Assembly (NCBI GenBank): GCA_964510785.1
Contig: CAZECM010000088.1
Span: 1 to 12,670 of the forward strand
Direction: 5' to 3'
DNA: 12,670 bases
Source: JAAYZM01 sp964510785
GTDB lineage: Bacteria > Actinomycetota > Actinomycetes > Actinomycetales > Cellulomonadaceae
Part shown: positions 7,168 through 12,670 of the stretch, in pieces
How the letters are laid out: each line of letters starts with the position of its first letter
Numbering within the stretch: position 1 is the stretch's first letter
The notes under the pieces: generated by a model
What the model was told of the DNA's origin: nothing
The model's database searches: none
Seen by the model: only the letters and a program-made list of their open reading frames with translations
Program-made: the position numbers and the translations under genes

Positions 7168-8565
7168 ATGGGTGCCAAGAGCCGCATGGCTTCGGTCGAG
7201 TTCGTCGAGTCCGGCGAGAGCGACGGCGACGACGGCGAGCAACCGGCACCGCGTGCCCGGGGCCGTCGTCGCATCCGGCGCGCCTGGCCGTTCGCCCTCG
7301 TGGCCGTCGTCGCCGTCGGGCTGTACGGCGTGACGACCACGCGCGAGGCCGCCCGGACCGGGGCGAGGCTCGCGCTCCTGAGCGAGCAGCAGGGTTTCGT
7401 GGCCGGCCTCGGTCCCGAGCTGGGCGCGGCGTGGGTGCTCGACGGCGTACCTGACGGGGCGGTGACCGGCTGGGTAGGCGATCTGCTGCTGCTGCAGGAC
7501 GAACCCGCGAGCGTGCGCGCCGTGGACATCGCGACCGGAGTGGAGCGGTGGCGGGTGTCGTTCCCGGTCGACACCTGGCTGAGCTGCTGGGAGGACGGCG
7601 GCGCTCCCGACGCCAGCGTGCTGCTGTGCGAGCGGTACGGCGCCGGCCAGATGGTTGATGGGGAGTACTCCGCGGCGGAGTGGGCCCTCGAGCTGCGCGA
7701 CCGGTCCACGGGCGAGGTCATCGCGACCCGGGAGGACGACCGGTACGTGACGGCGACGTGGTGGGGCACCGAGCTGCTCGTGCTCGAGGAGGTCGCGGAC
7801 GGCCTCGAGCTGAGACTCGAGTCGCTCGACGGGGAGGTGCGCTGGACCCAGCCCCTCCCGGGCGCCCGTGCCGAGGGGGCCTTCGCCCTCGTGGACCGGA
7901 GTGCCGACGTCGCGCTCGTCAGCGCCGGGCGCCACCTCGCCCTCGACCACGACGGTCGGGCCGTCGTCGAGGTGCCCGCGGGGGATGCGGTGGAGTCCGA
8001 GCAGACGTTCGAGTACCTGACGACGCTGCGCGACGGCGGCTTCGCCCTGCACCATCACGCGCAGAACGACTCGTCGGTCGAGGTGTTCGACGACGACGGC
8101 GACCTGCAGCTCGAGGCCGACGGGTACCTCGTGAGCCCCATGGTCGACGACGGCTCGGCGCCCGGGCGCGTCGTGACCGAGCCGCTGTGGGGCGTGGTCG
8201 TGTGGGACCGCGCTGCGGCGCAGACCGTGGTCGAGCTCGACGGCTTGTCCGAGAGCACCTTCTTCGTGCTCCTCGGTGCGCTCTTCTACCAGCGCGAAGG
8301 TGAGCTGCGGGCCGTGGACCTCGAGACGGGCGAGGAACGCTGGCGTATCGAGCTGCGCCAGTCCGAGGTGCTCGGCACCGACGGTGACGTGCTGCTCGTC
8401 CTCGACCGGCTCTCGACGGGCGAGCTTCGCGGCATCTCGGCGCACACGGGGGCGGAGCTCTGGACCTACCCGCTGCCCGGTCCCGACTCCGGCGCGATGG
8501 TCGTGGGTGGCGTGCTGCTGCTGCACGACGACGAGATACTCATGCGGCTCGAGGACGACCGATAG
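7168..8565 (+). CDS. P3: membrane-anchored PQQ-like beta-propeller protein
   Basis: 465 residues. N-terminus MGAKSRMASVEFVESGE is nearly the same as in P1, then an acidic stretch, a basic stop (RGRRRIRRAW, 31-40) giving an N-in signal, TM about 39-55, and juxtamembrane FVAGLGPEL (77-85). Propeller blades show TGVERWRV (123-130), GEVRWTQPLP, TGEERWRIEL and TGAELWTYPLP. The cysteine pair is C140/C154 (13 between), and DDGS is at 327-330. The closing strand is VVGGVLLLHDDEILMRL. The many Asp/Glu residues on blade loops make the exported domain strongly acidic. Start set by the -10 box and by alignment of the motif. The stop TAG (8563-8565) is also the first half of the P4 -10 box. Function unknown; BamB-like scaffold or ligand-binding roles are possible. 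Confidence 0.86.
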   Translation: MGAKSRMASVEFVESGESDGDDGEQPAPRARGRRRIRRAWPFALVAVVAVGLYGVTTTREAARTGARLALLSEQQGFVAGLGPELGAAWVLDGVPDGAVTGWVGDLLLLQDEPASVRAVDIATGVERWRVSFPVDTWLSCWEDGGAPDASVLLCERYGAGQMVDGEYSAAEWALELRDRSTGEVIATREDDRYVTATWWGTELLVLEEVADGLELRLESLDGEVRWTQPLPGARAEGAFALVDRSADVALVSAGRHLALDHDGRAVVEVPAGDAVESEQTFEYLTTLRDGGFALHHHAQNDSSVEVFDDDGDLQLEADGYLVSPMVDDGSAPGRVVTEPLWGVVVWDRAAAQTVVELDGLSESTFFVLLGALFYQREGELRAVDLETGEERWRIELRQSEVLGTDGDVLLVLDRLSTGELRGISAHTGAELWTYPLPGPDSGAMVVGGVLLLHDDEILMRLEDDR

Positions 8566-8568
8566 TCT
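8563..8568 (+). promoter_or_regulatory. Predicted -10 box (TAGTCT) of P4, overlapping the P3 stop codon
   Basis: TAGTCT ends 6 bases before the ATG at 8575 (spacer CCCGCT). Its first three bases are the P3 stop codon, so terminator-of-translation and promoter are merged in 6 bases. Confidence 0.55.
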
Positions 8569-8574
8569 CCCGCT

Positions 8575-9936
8575 ATGACGAGCAGGGGGCGCAAGGCCGA
8601 GGTGGACCTCGTGGAGGGTGGCGAGCAGGGCACGGACTCCGGGCCGCCTGGTGCGCGCGGGATTCGGCGGGGGCTGCGGTGGTGGCCGGTCGCGGTGCTC
8701 GTCGTCGTCGGGCTCTTTCTTGCCTGGGGTCAGCGGGAGCGCGCGGCGGGCGGGGCCGAAGGTGATCTGTTCGCGGCGCAGTGGCACCGGCTCGCCGGTC
8801 TCGGCAACGGACCTGAGCTGGCGTGGCGCGTCGACGACGTCGGGCAGTACCCGAGCGTGACGGCCGCCGAGGACGTGTACCTCGTGGGTGTCGACACGGA
8901 GCTCGGTATGGACCTCCTTGCCCTCGACGCCGCGAGCGGCACGCAGCGGTGGCGCACCGAGCTGCGCGACGAGCGCCTCTTCTGCGACAACGCGGCGCGG
9001 TCGCTGACCGCACCGTCGCCGGGAACGGTGGTGTGCCGCGCGGACACGGCCGACGGCTCCGCGCTCGTGCTCCTCGACCTTGCCACGGGCGAACGGCTGG
9101 CCTCGCGCGACGGAGCGGACCTCGTCGACGCGACGGACTGGCACGGCGGTGTCCTGTTCGTCGCGAGCGAGGCGTCGGGGACGCAGGTGCGGCTTGAGGG
9201 CTTCGATGGTTCCGAGCGGTGGGTCGTGCCCGTGCTGGACCGCGCGCTCGCGACGTCCGAGAGGGTCTGGTTCCACGTGGCGGGGGACCGGGCCATGGTC
9301 GTCGTGGGGGAACGAGCGCTGGCGCTCGACGTCGATGGCACCGTCCTGCTCGACGTCGCCTCCCCGGATGCGACCTTGCTGTATCCCCACGTACTGCCGG
9401 ACGGCGGCTTCCTGCTGACCGGCTGGGACGGGAACGGACCCCTGACGGTCGTGTACGGGGCGGACGGCGCGCTGCGCTTCGAGGCGCAGGCCGAGCAGCG
9501 CCTCCTGGGCTTCGACGACGGTTCGCTCGGGGACGTCCTCGTGCTGTCGGCACCGGAGGGCACCGAGGTGCGGGATGCCGTCAGCGGGGAGTCGCTCGGG
9601 CGGGTCGCCGGGACACCGGACGGATACGTCTACGTCGTGGACGGCGCGCTCGTGTTCGCCAACGCCGGCAAGCTGCGTGCGGTCGTGGCGGCGACGGGTG
9701 ACGAGCGGTGGTCCGTCGACGTCGGCTACGGCGTGACGGTGGGAACCGACGGGAACGTCGTCCTGGTGCACGGGCACGAGAGCCTCGGCGCGAGCATCTG
9801 GGCGTACGACGTCGCGACGGGCACCGAGGCATGGGTGTACGAGCTGCCCGGACCCGGCGCCGAGCCGCTCGTGGTGGGTGGCGCGCTCCTGATCCACGAC
9901 GGCGAGACGCTCACCAGGCTCGCCCCGAGCGACTAG
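8575..9936 (+). CDS. P4: membrane-anchored PQQ-like beta-propeller protein
   Basis: 453 residues. N-terminus MTSRGRKAEVDLVEGGE (closest to P5), a short Gly/Arg-rich linker, TM about 36-52, and a shortened juxtamembrane segment with LAGLGNGPELAW (73-84). Propeller signatures: SGTQRWRTEL (121-130), GSERWVVPVL, TGDERWSVDV and TGTEAWVYELP. The cysteine pair is C137/C154 (16 between), and DDGS is at 314-317. The C-terminus ends with VVGGALLIHDGETLTRL. It has the shortest cytoplasmic part with P1-like spacing to the membrane. Start chosen from the -10 box 6 bases upstream and from the family motif. Stop codon TAG (9934-9936) forms the start of the P5 -10 box. Function unknown. Confidence 0.86.
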   Translation: MTSRGRKAEVDLVEGGEQGTDSGPPGARGIRRGLRWWPVAVLVVVGLFLAWGQRERAAGGAEGDLFAAQWHRLAGLGNGPELAWRVDDVGQYPSVTAAEDVYLVGVDTELGMDLLALDAASGTQRWRTELRDERLFCDNAARSLTAPSPGTVVCRADTADGSALVLLDLATGERLASRDGADLVDATDWHGGVLFVASEASGTQVRLEGFDGSERWVVPVLDRALATSERVWFHVAGDRAMVVVGERALALDVDGTVLLDVASPDATLLYPHVLPDGGFLLTGWDGNGPLTVVYGADGALRFEAQAEQRLLGFDDGSLGDVLVLSAPEGTEVRDAVSGESLGRVAGTPDGYVYVVDGALVFANAGKLRAVVAATGDERWSVDVGYGVTVGTDGNVVLVHGHESLGASIWAYDVATGTEAWVYELPGPGAEPLVVGGALLIHDGETLTRLAPSD

Positions 9937-9939
9937 CCT
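9934..9939 (+). promoter_or_regulatory. Predicted -10 box (TAGCCT) of P5, overlapping the P4 stop codon
   Basis: TAGCCT ends 6 bases before the ATG at 9946 (spacer TCCCCC). The TAG is the P4 stop codon, the same arrangement as at P3/P4. Confidence 0.55.
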
Positions 9940-9945
9940 TCCCCC

Positions 9946-11436
9946 ATGGCGGCGAGGGGGCGCAAGGCGAAGGTCGACCTCGTCGAGGTGGGTGGCCCCT
10001 TCGACGACGACGGCGTCCTGCCCGACGACGGCTTCCCGCCGGACCCGGACCCCGGCCTGGTCGCGGACGTACCACCCGGACCACGGGGCTGGCATCGCAT
10101 CAAGCGCGCGTGGCCCCTCGCGCTGGTGGCCGTCGTCGTCGCCGGTGCGTATCTCGTGTCGGGCCTGCGGGAGCGCGCGGCACTCGTGGAGCGTCAGGAC
10201 GTGCTGCGCGGCCAGGACGGCTTCGTCGCCGACCTCGGGCCCGAGCTGATACCGCTGTGGAGCGCCGAAGGGGAGGCGGGCTGGGCGTATCCCGTCGTCG
10301 TCGAGGAGACGCTCCTGGTGGCGACGGAGTCCGGCGCCGGTGCCGCGCTCGTCGCGTTCGACGTCACCACGGACTCCGAGCTGTGGCGCGTCGAGCACGA
10401 TCCGGAGAGCGGCGGCACCTATTGCGGCTTCCCGTTCGGGGGCGGCGAGGCGGTCGACGGATCGGTGGGGTGCCTCCACCAGCGGTACGAGGCGACCGAC
10501 GACGGGGAGATCGTCAACCAGGCCCTGGAGATGCAGCTCCGGGACGTACGCACCGGAGAGCTCCGCGCCTCGCGCGACATGGTCCATGCCGCCTATGCCG
10601 TGCCGTGGCGCGACGCCGTCCTGTTCGTGGAGTCGGACGAGTTGGGGACCGAGCTGCGTCTCGAGGGACTCGACGGGGCCGCGCGGTGGACGCTGCCGTT
10701 CTTCGACGAGTCGCTCGACGAGGGGGAGTACGTCGAGCTGGTGGTTCAGGACGACCGCGGCATCGTGACCGGTCGGGACCGCGCCGTGGTGGTCGACTTC
10801 GACGGCACGGTGGTCTTCGATCAGACCGCGGTCGCGGTGGCCTCCGACATCGAGGTGACGGTGGACTCGGAGGTTCGATACCCAGAGCTCGGCGTGCGCA
10901 CCGTGGACGGTGGGTGGTTTGCACTGACGCAGTGGATGTGGCCCGAGCAGCGAACGCGTGTCTACGACGCGAACGGCGGCTTCGCGTACGAGTTCCCCGG
11001 TGACCTGGAGTCGATCCGGCTCGACGACGGCTCTGCGGGCGACGTGCTGCTCTGGCGCACCGGTGACGGCGTCGTGCTCGCGGATCGCGTCACGGGGGAG
11101 ACCCGCTTCAGCCTCGACCGCTACGTTGAGGGTTGGCCGCTCGTCATGGACGGGGCGCTCGTCTTCGGGGCCGGTGGCAGAGTGCGTTCCATCGACGTGG
11201 CCACGGGCGAGGAGAGGTGGTCGCTCGTCAGCGGTGGTGGGGTCGAAGCGAGCGACGGCGTCGTCGTGGTGGTGTACGAGCAGGACGGCAGGAGCTCCTG
11301 GCTGCGGGCGCTCGACCTGGAGTCCGGGCTCGAGCTGTGGCAGCTGCCGTTCACGGATCCCTACGCGATGGTGGTGGTCGTAGGCGGGACGCTGTACGTC
11401 CACGACGCGGGCACCTTCTCCAGGCTCGGTCGCTGA
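9946..11436 (+). CDS. P5: membrane-anchored PQQ-like beta-propeller protein
   Basis: 496 residues, the longest of the family. N-terminus MAARGRKAKVDLVEVGG is followed by a long Asp/Pro-rich cytoplasmic linker (18-46) unlike the others, a basic WHRIKRAW (49-56), TM about 55-73, and juxtamembrane FVADLGPEL (93-101). Propeller signatures: DSELWRVEH (143-151), GAARWTLPFF, TGEERWSLVS and SGLELWQLPF. The cysteine pair is C160/C176 (15 between), and DDGS is at 360-363. Two loop insertions enlarge the domain relative to P3/P4. The closing strand is VVGGTLYVHDAGTFSRL. Start fixed by the -10 box. The gene ends 19 bases before the leuA leader peptide, so the leuA -10 box starts only 6 bases after the P5 stop. 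Function unknown. Confidence 0.86.
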   Translation: MAARGRKAKVDLVEVGGPFDDDGVLPDDGFPPDPDPGLVADVPPGPRGWHRIKRAWPLALVAVVVAGAYLVSGLRERAALVERQDVLRGQDGFVADLGPELIPLWSAEGEAGWAYPVVVEETLLVATESGAGAALVAFDVTTDSELWRVEHDPESGGTYCGFPFGGGEAVDGSVGCLHQRYEATDDGEIVNQALEMQLRDVRTGELRASRDMVHAAYAVPWRDAVLFVESDELGTELRLEGLDGAARWTLPFFDESLDEGEYVELVVQDDRGIVTGRDRAVVVDFDGTVVFDQTAVAVASDIEVTVDSEVRYPELGVRTVDGGWFALTQWMWPEQRTRVYDANGGFAYEFPGDLESIRLDDGSAGDVLLWRTGDGVVLADRVTGETRFSLDRYVEGWPLVMDGALVFGAGGRVRSIDVATGEERWSLVSGGGVEASDGVVVVVYEQDGRSSWLRALDLESGLELWQLPFTDPYAMVVVVGGTLYVHDAGTFSRLGR

Positions 11437-11442
11437 ACGCGC

Positions 11443-11448
11443 TACGAT
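11443..11448 (+). promoter_or_regulatory. Predicted -10 box (TACGAT) of the leuA leader transcript
   Basis: TACGAT matches TANNNT better than the boxes upstream and ends 7 bases before the leader-peptide ATG at 11456, so the RNA would start at or next to that ATG. No clear -35 element was found in the end of P5. Confidence 0.6.
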
Positions 11449-11455
11449 GACCCGC

Positions 11456-11500
11456 ATGCGTTCGTTGCTCCTCCTTCCTTGCCGCGGCGAGGCCTCGTAA
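11456..11500 (+). CDS. leuL: Leucine leader peptide (MRSLLLLPCRGEAS)
   Basis: A 14-codon open frame, ATG to TAA, with four consecutive leucine codons (TTG, CTC, CTC, CTT; 11465-11476) directly upstream of leuA. This is the classic sign of a ribosome-sensed amino-acid leader. It lacks a Shine-Dalgarno sequence, consistent with translation from a leaderless 5' end set by the -10 box at 11443. The 3' part of the peptide coding region (11482-11492) forms one arm of the main regulatory stem. TTG and CTT are uncommon Leu codons in this GC-rich context, which would sharpen sensing of charged tRNA(Leu). The name leuL is by position and function. Confidence 0.85.
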   Translation: MRSLLLLPCRGEAS

Positions 11501-11582
11501 GGCCGCCCCTCGTCGCGGTGGTTGGTGTGCCGGCCCAGAGCCCCCGAGCCAAGAGCCCCGACGAGACGCGAAGGACCACCCT
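11482..11582 (+). promoter_or_regulatory. leuA leader RNA: alternative structures and candidate pseudoknot
   Basis: Four pairings are visible. (1) 11482-11492 with 11508-11518: 11 bp with one G-U pair, 15-base loop. (2) Loop bases GGCCG (11501-11505) with CGGCC (11531-11535), which with (1) makes an H-type pseudoknot. (3) 11509-11515 with CGACGAG at 11559-11565, excluded by (1). (4) GGTGGT (11517-11522) with ACCACC (11575-11580), touching the leuA Shine-Dalgarno end and spacer and sharing two bases with (1). No U-run follows any stem, so translational control fits better than termination. A conserved pseudoknot (LEU element) has been described upstream of leuA in actinobacteria; this is probably a member. 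Inferred logic: stalling at the Leu codons leaves 11482-11492 free for (1), which disfavours (4) and opens leuA. Confidence 0.6.
11571..11575 (+). promoter_or_regulatory. Shine-Dalgarno of leuA
   Basis: AAGGA, 7 bases before the ATG at 11583. Unlike the leaderless genes upstream, leuA needs a ribosome-binding site, and its last base falls inside a possible masking helix with 11517-11522. Confidence 0.75.
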
Positions 11583-12670
11583 ATGAGCACGACGACGAGC
11601 TACAACCCGGATGCCACGCCCCAGCAGCCCTCCGGTATGCCGGTGCACAAGTACCGCCCCTTCCACGAGCAGCTCACCGTCGAGCTGCCGGACCGCACCT
11701 GGCCCACGAAGCGCCTGACGACGGCACCGCGCTGGTGCGCCGTGGACCTGCGAGACGGCAACCAGGCCCTCATCGAGCCGATGAACCCCGAGCGCAAGCT
11801 GCGGATGTTCGAGCTGCTCGTGTCGATGGGCTACAAGGAGATCGAGGTGGGCTTCCCGTCCGCCTCGCAGACGGACTTCGACTTCGTCCGGATGCTCATC
11901 GAGGAAGACCGGATCCCCGACGACGTCGTGATCCAGGTGCTGACGCAGGCCCGCGAGCACCTCATCGAGCGCACGTACGAGGCGATCCGCGGCGCCAAGC
12001 GCGCCATCGTGCACCTGTACAACTCCACCTCGGTGCTGCAGCGCGAGGTCGTCTTCCGCTCCGACGAGGACGGCATCCTCGACATCGCCGTGAGCGGTGC
12101 GCACCTGTGCAAGAAGTACGAGGAGCTCGTCCCGGACACGGAGGTGCTCTACGAGTACTCGCCCGAGTCGTTCACGGGCACCGAGCTCGAGTACGCGGTG
12201 CGCGTCTGCAACGCCGTCCTCGACGTCTTCGGGCCGACGCCGGAGCGCAAGGTGATCATCAACCTGCCGGCCACCGTCGAGATGGCCACCCCGAACGTGT
12301 ACGCCGATGCGATCGAGTGGATGAGCCGCCACCTGCACCACCGCGAGAACGTGGTGCTCTCGCTTCACCCCCACAACGACCGCGGCACCGCCGTGGCCGC
12401 CGCCGAGCTCGGCTACCTGGCCGGCGCGGACCGCATCGAGGGCTGCCTGTTCGGCAACGGGGAGCGCACGGGCAACGTGTGCCTCGTGACGCTCGGCATG
12501 AACCTGCTGAGCCAGGGGATCGACCCGGAGATCGACTTCTCCGACATCGACACGATCCGCCGCACGGTCGAGTACTGCAACCAGCTCCCCGTGAACGAGC
12601 GCCACCCCTACGGCGGGGATCTCGTGTTCACCGCGTTCTCCGGCTCGCACCAGGACGCGATCAAGAAGGG
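11583..12670 (+). CDS. leuA: 2-isopropylmalate synthase, long actinobacterial form (3' end beyond window)
   Basis: 362 complete codons; no stop in the window. LeuA condenses acetyl-CoA with 2-oxoisovalerate, the first committed step of leucine synthesis, in the cytoplasm. Seen: LRDGNQAL (56-63) with R57 and metal-ligand D58, E195 in YSPESFTGTE, metal-binding HPH (H262, H264) in LHPHNDRGTA, GNGERTGN (291-298), and H356 in SGSHQDAI. These line up at a constant offset of 23 with the catalytic residues I recall for Mycobacterium tuberculosis LeuA (R80, D81, E218, H285, H287, H379). The missing part should hold the rest of the linker and the C-terminal leucine feedback domain. The start is fixed by the AAGGA site and a normal N-terminus for this type (YNPDATPQQPSGMPVHKYRPF region). 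Expression is probably controlled by the leader just upstream, and activity by leucine. Confidence 0.97.
   Translation, partial: MSTTTSYNPDATPQQPSGMPVHKYRPFHEQLTVELPDRTWPTKRLTTAPRWCAVDLRDGNQALIEPMNPERKLRMFELLVSMGYKEIEVGFPSASQTDFDFVRMLIEEDRIPDDVVIQVLTQAREHLIERTYEAIRGAKRAIVHLYNSTSVLQREVVFRSDEDGILDIAVSGAHLCKKYEELVPDTEVLYEYSPESFTGTELEYAVRVCNAVLDVFGPTPERKVIINLPATVEMATPNVYADAIEWMSRHLHHRENVVLSLHPHNDRGTAVAAAELGYLAGADRIEGCLFGNGERTGNVCLVTLGMNLLSQGIDPEIDFSDIDTIRRTVEYCNQLPVNERHPYGGDLVFTAFSGSHQDAIKK

Larger units (their letters stand above)
4455..11436 (+). repeat. Tandem array of five paralogous propeller genes (P1-P5)
   Basis: Five consecutive same-strand genes encode proteins of one architecture: basic N-terminal motif ending in LVE, one TM helix, juxtamembrane segment with a (G/Y)xVA(G/D)LG-type core, PQQ-like propeller, and a C-terminal strand with VGGxL. 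They differ too much at residue level to be recent duplicates, so this is an old, diverged expansion, not a direct DNA repeat. Gaps are 9-20 bases, or a 4-base overlap for P1/P2. Confidence 0.85.

Noticed and set aside
4455..11436. PQQ-dependent dehydrogenase activity for the propeller proteins
   Set aside because: Only the structural repeat signature (TGxxxWR type) is present. I saw no vicinal cysteines or other catalytic or cofactor-site features of quinoprotein dehydrogenases, and the domains are shorter than those enzymes.
6523..11457. A minus-strand open frame of about 1640 codons running antisense to P2-P5
   Set aside because: It mirrors the codon periodicity of the + strand genes, where GC-rich third positions remove stops from an antisense frame. 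Its translation is low-complexity (Arg, His, Gly, Val, Glu-rich) with no recognisable domain, whereas the + strand frames encode consistent propeller proteins.
11482..11518. The 11-bp leader stem as an intrinsic terminator
   Set aside because: The stem is followed by GTGGTTGGTG and not a U-rich run, and it overlaps the leader peptide, so a regulatory stem fits better.
11537..11565. Two AGAGCCCC copies (11537-11544 and 11552-11559) as an operator repeat
   Set aside because: The repeats are short, in GC-rich sequence, and the second overlaps a base-paired arm of the leader RNA; an RNA-structure explanation is enough and no regulator is indicated.
11442..12650. A minus-strand open frame of about 400 codons antisense to leuA and its leader
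   Set aside because: The opposite strand carries an intact leuA with all expected catalytic residues; the antisense product is His/Val/Arg-rich and has no recognisable domain.

Overview
The window is very GC-rich, gene-dense DNA in which every supported gene lies on the + strand. Overlapping start/stop codons, TANNNT-type -10 boxes placed just ahead of start codons, and a long-form leuA of the Mycobacterium type point to an actinobacterium. A Micrococcales lineage (Cellulomonas/Oerskovia-like) is my best guess, but the sequence alone does not name it.

Left part (1-2907): the end of phoH, then ybeY, a CBS-domain membrane protein of the CorC/hemolysin family, and era. Each gene overlaps the next by 4 bases (GTGA or ATGA), so this is one translationally coupled operon of RNA/ribosome-maturation genes. 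Its promoter lies upstream of the window.

Middle (2908-11436): an accessory-looking block set between the era operon and leuA. It starts with a membrane-anchored, probably extracytoplasmic alpha/beta hydrolase carrying four C-terminal membrane helices. Five tandem paralogues (P1-P5 here) follow. Each has a short cytoplasmic N-terminus with a conserved LVE-type motif, one transmembrane helix, a conserved juxtamembrane segment, and an extracytoplasmic PQQ-like (BamB/quinoprotein-type) beta-propeller with a conserved cysteine pair in its first blade and an invariant DDGS turn. The hydrolase, P1, P3, P4 and P5 all have the same start-site geometry: TAGNNT, exactly 6 bases, then the start codon. 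That predicts separate leaderless transcripts. P2 lacks the box and is joined to P1 by an ATGA overlap. I cannot assign a substrate or process to the array. A family of exported sensors, scaffolds or envelope-assembly proteins is a guess.

Right part (11437-12670): a leucine-responsive leader followed by the first 362 codons of leuA (2-isopropylmalate synthase). The leader has a -10 box, a probably leaderless 14-residue leader peptide with four consecutive Leu codons, a strong stem that can form a pseudoknot, and competing pairings, one of which would mask the leuA ribosome-binding region. No U-tract terminator is visible, so control at translation initiation is more likely than classical transcription attenuation.

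No tRNA, rRNA, insertion sequence, CRISPR array or convincing intrinsic terminator was seen. No gene-free stretch exceeds 300 bases; the longest is the 146-base leuA leader region.
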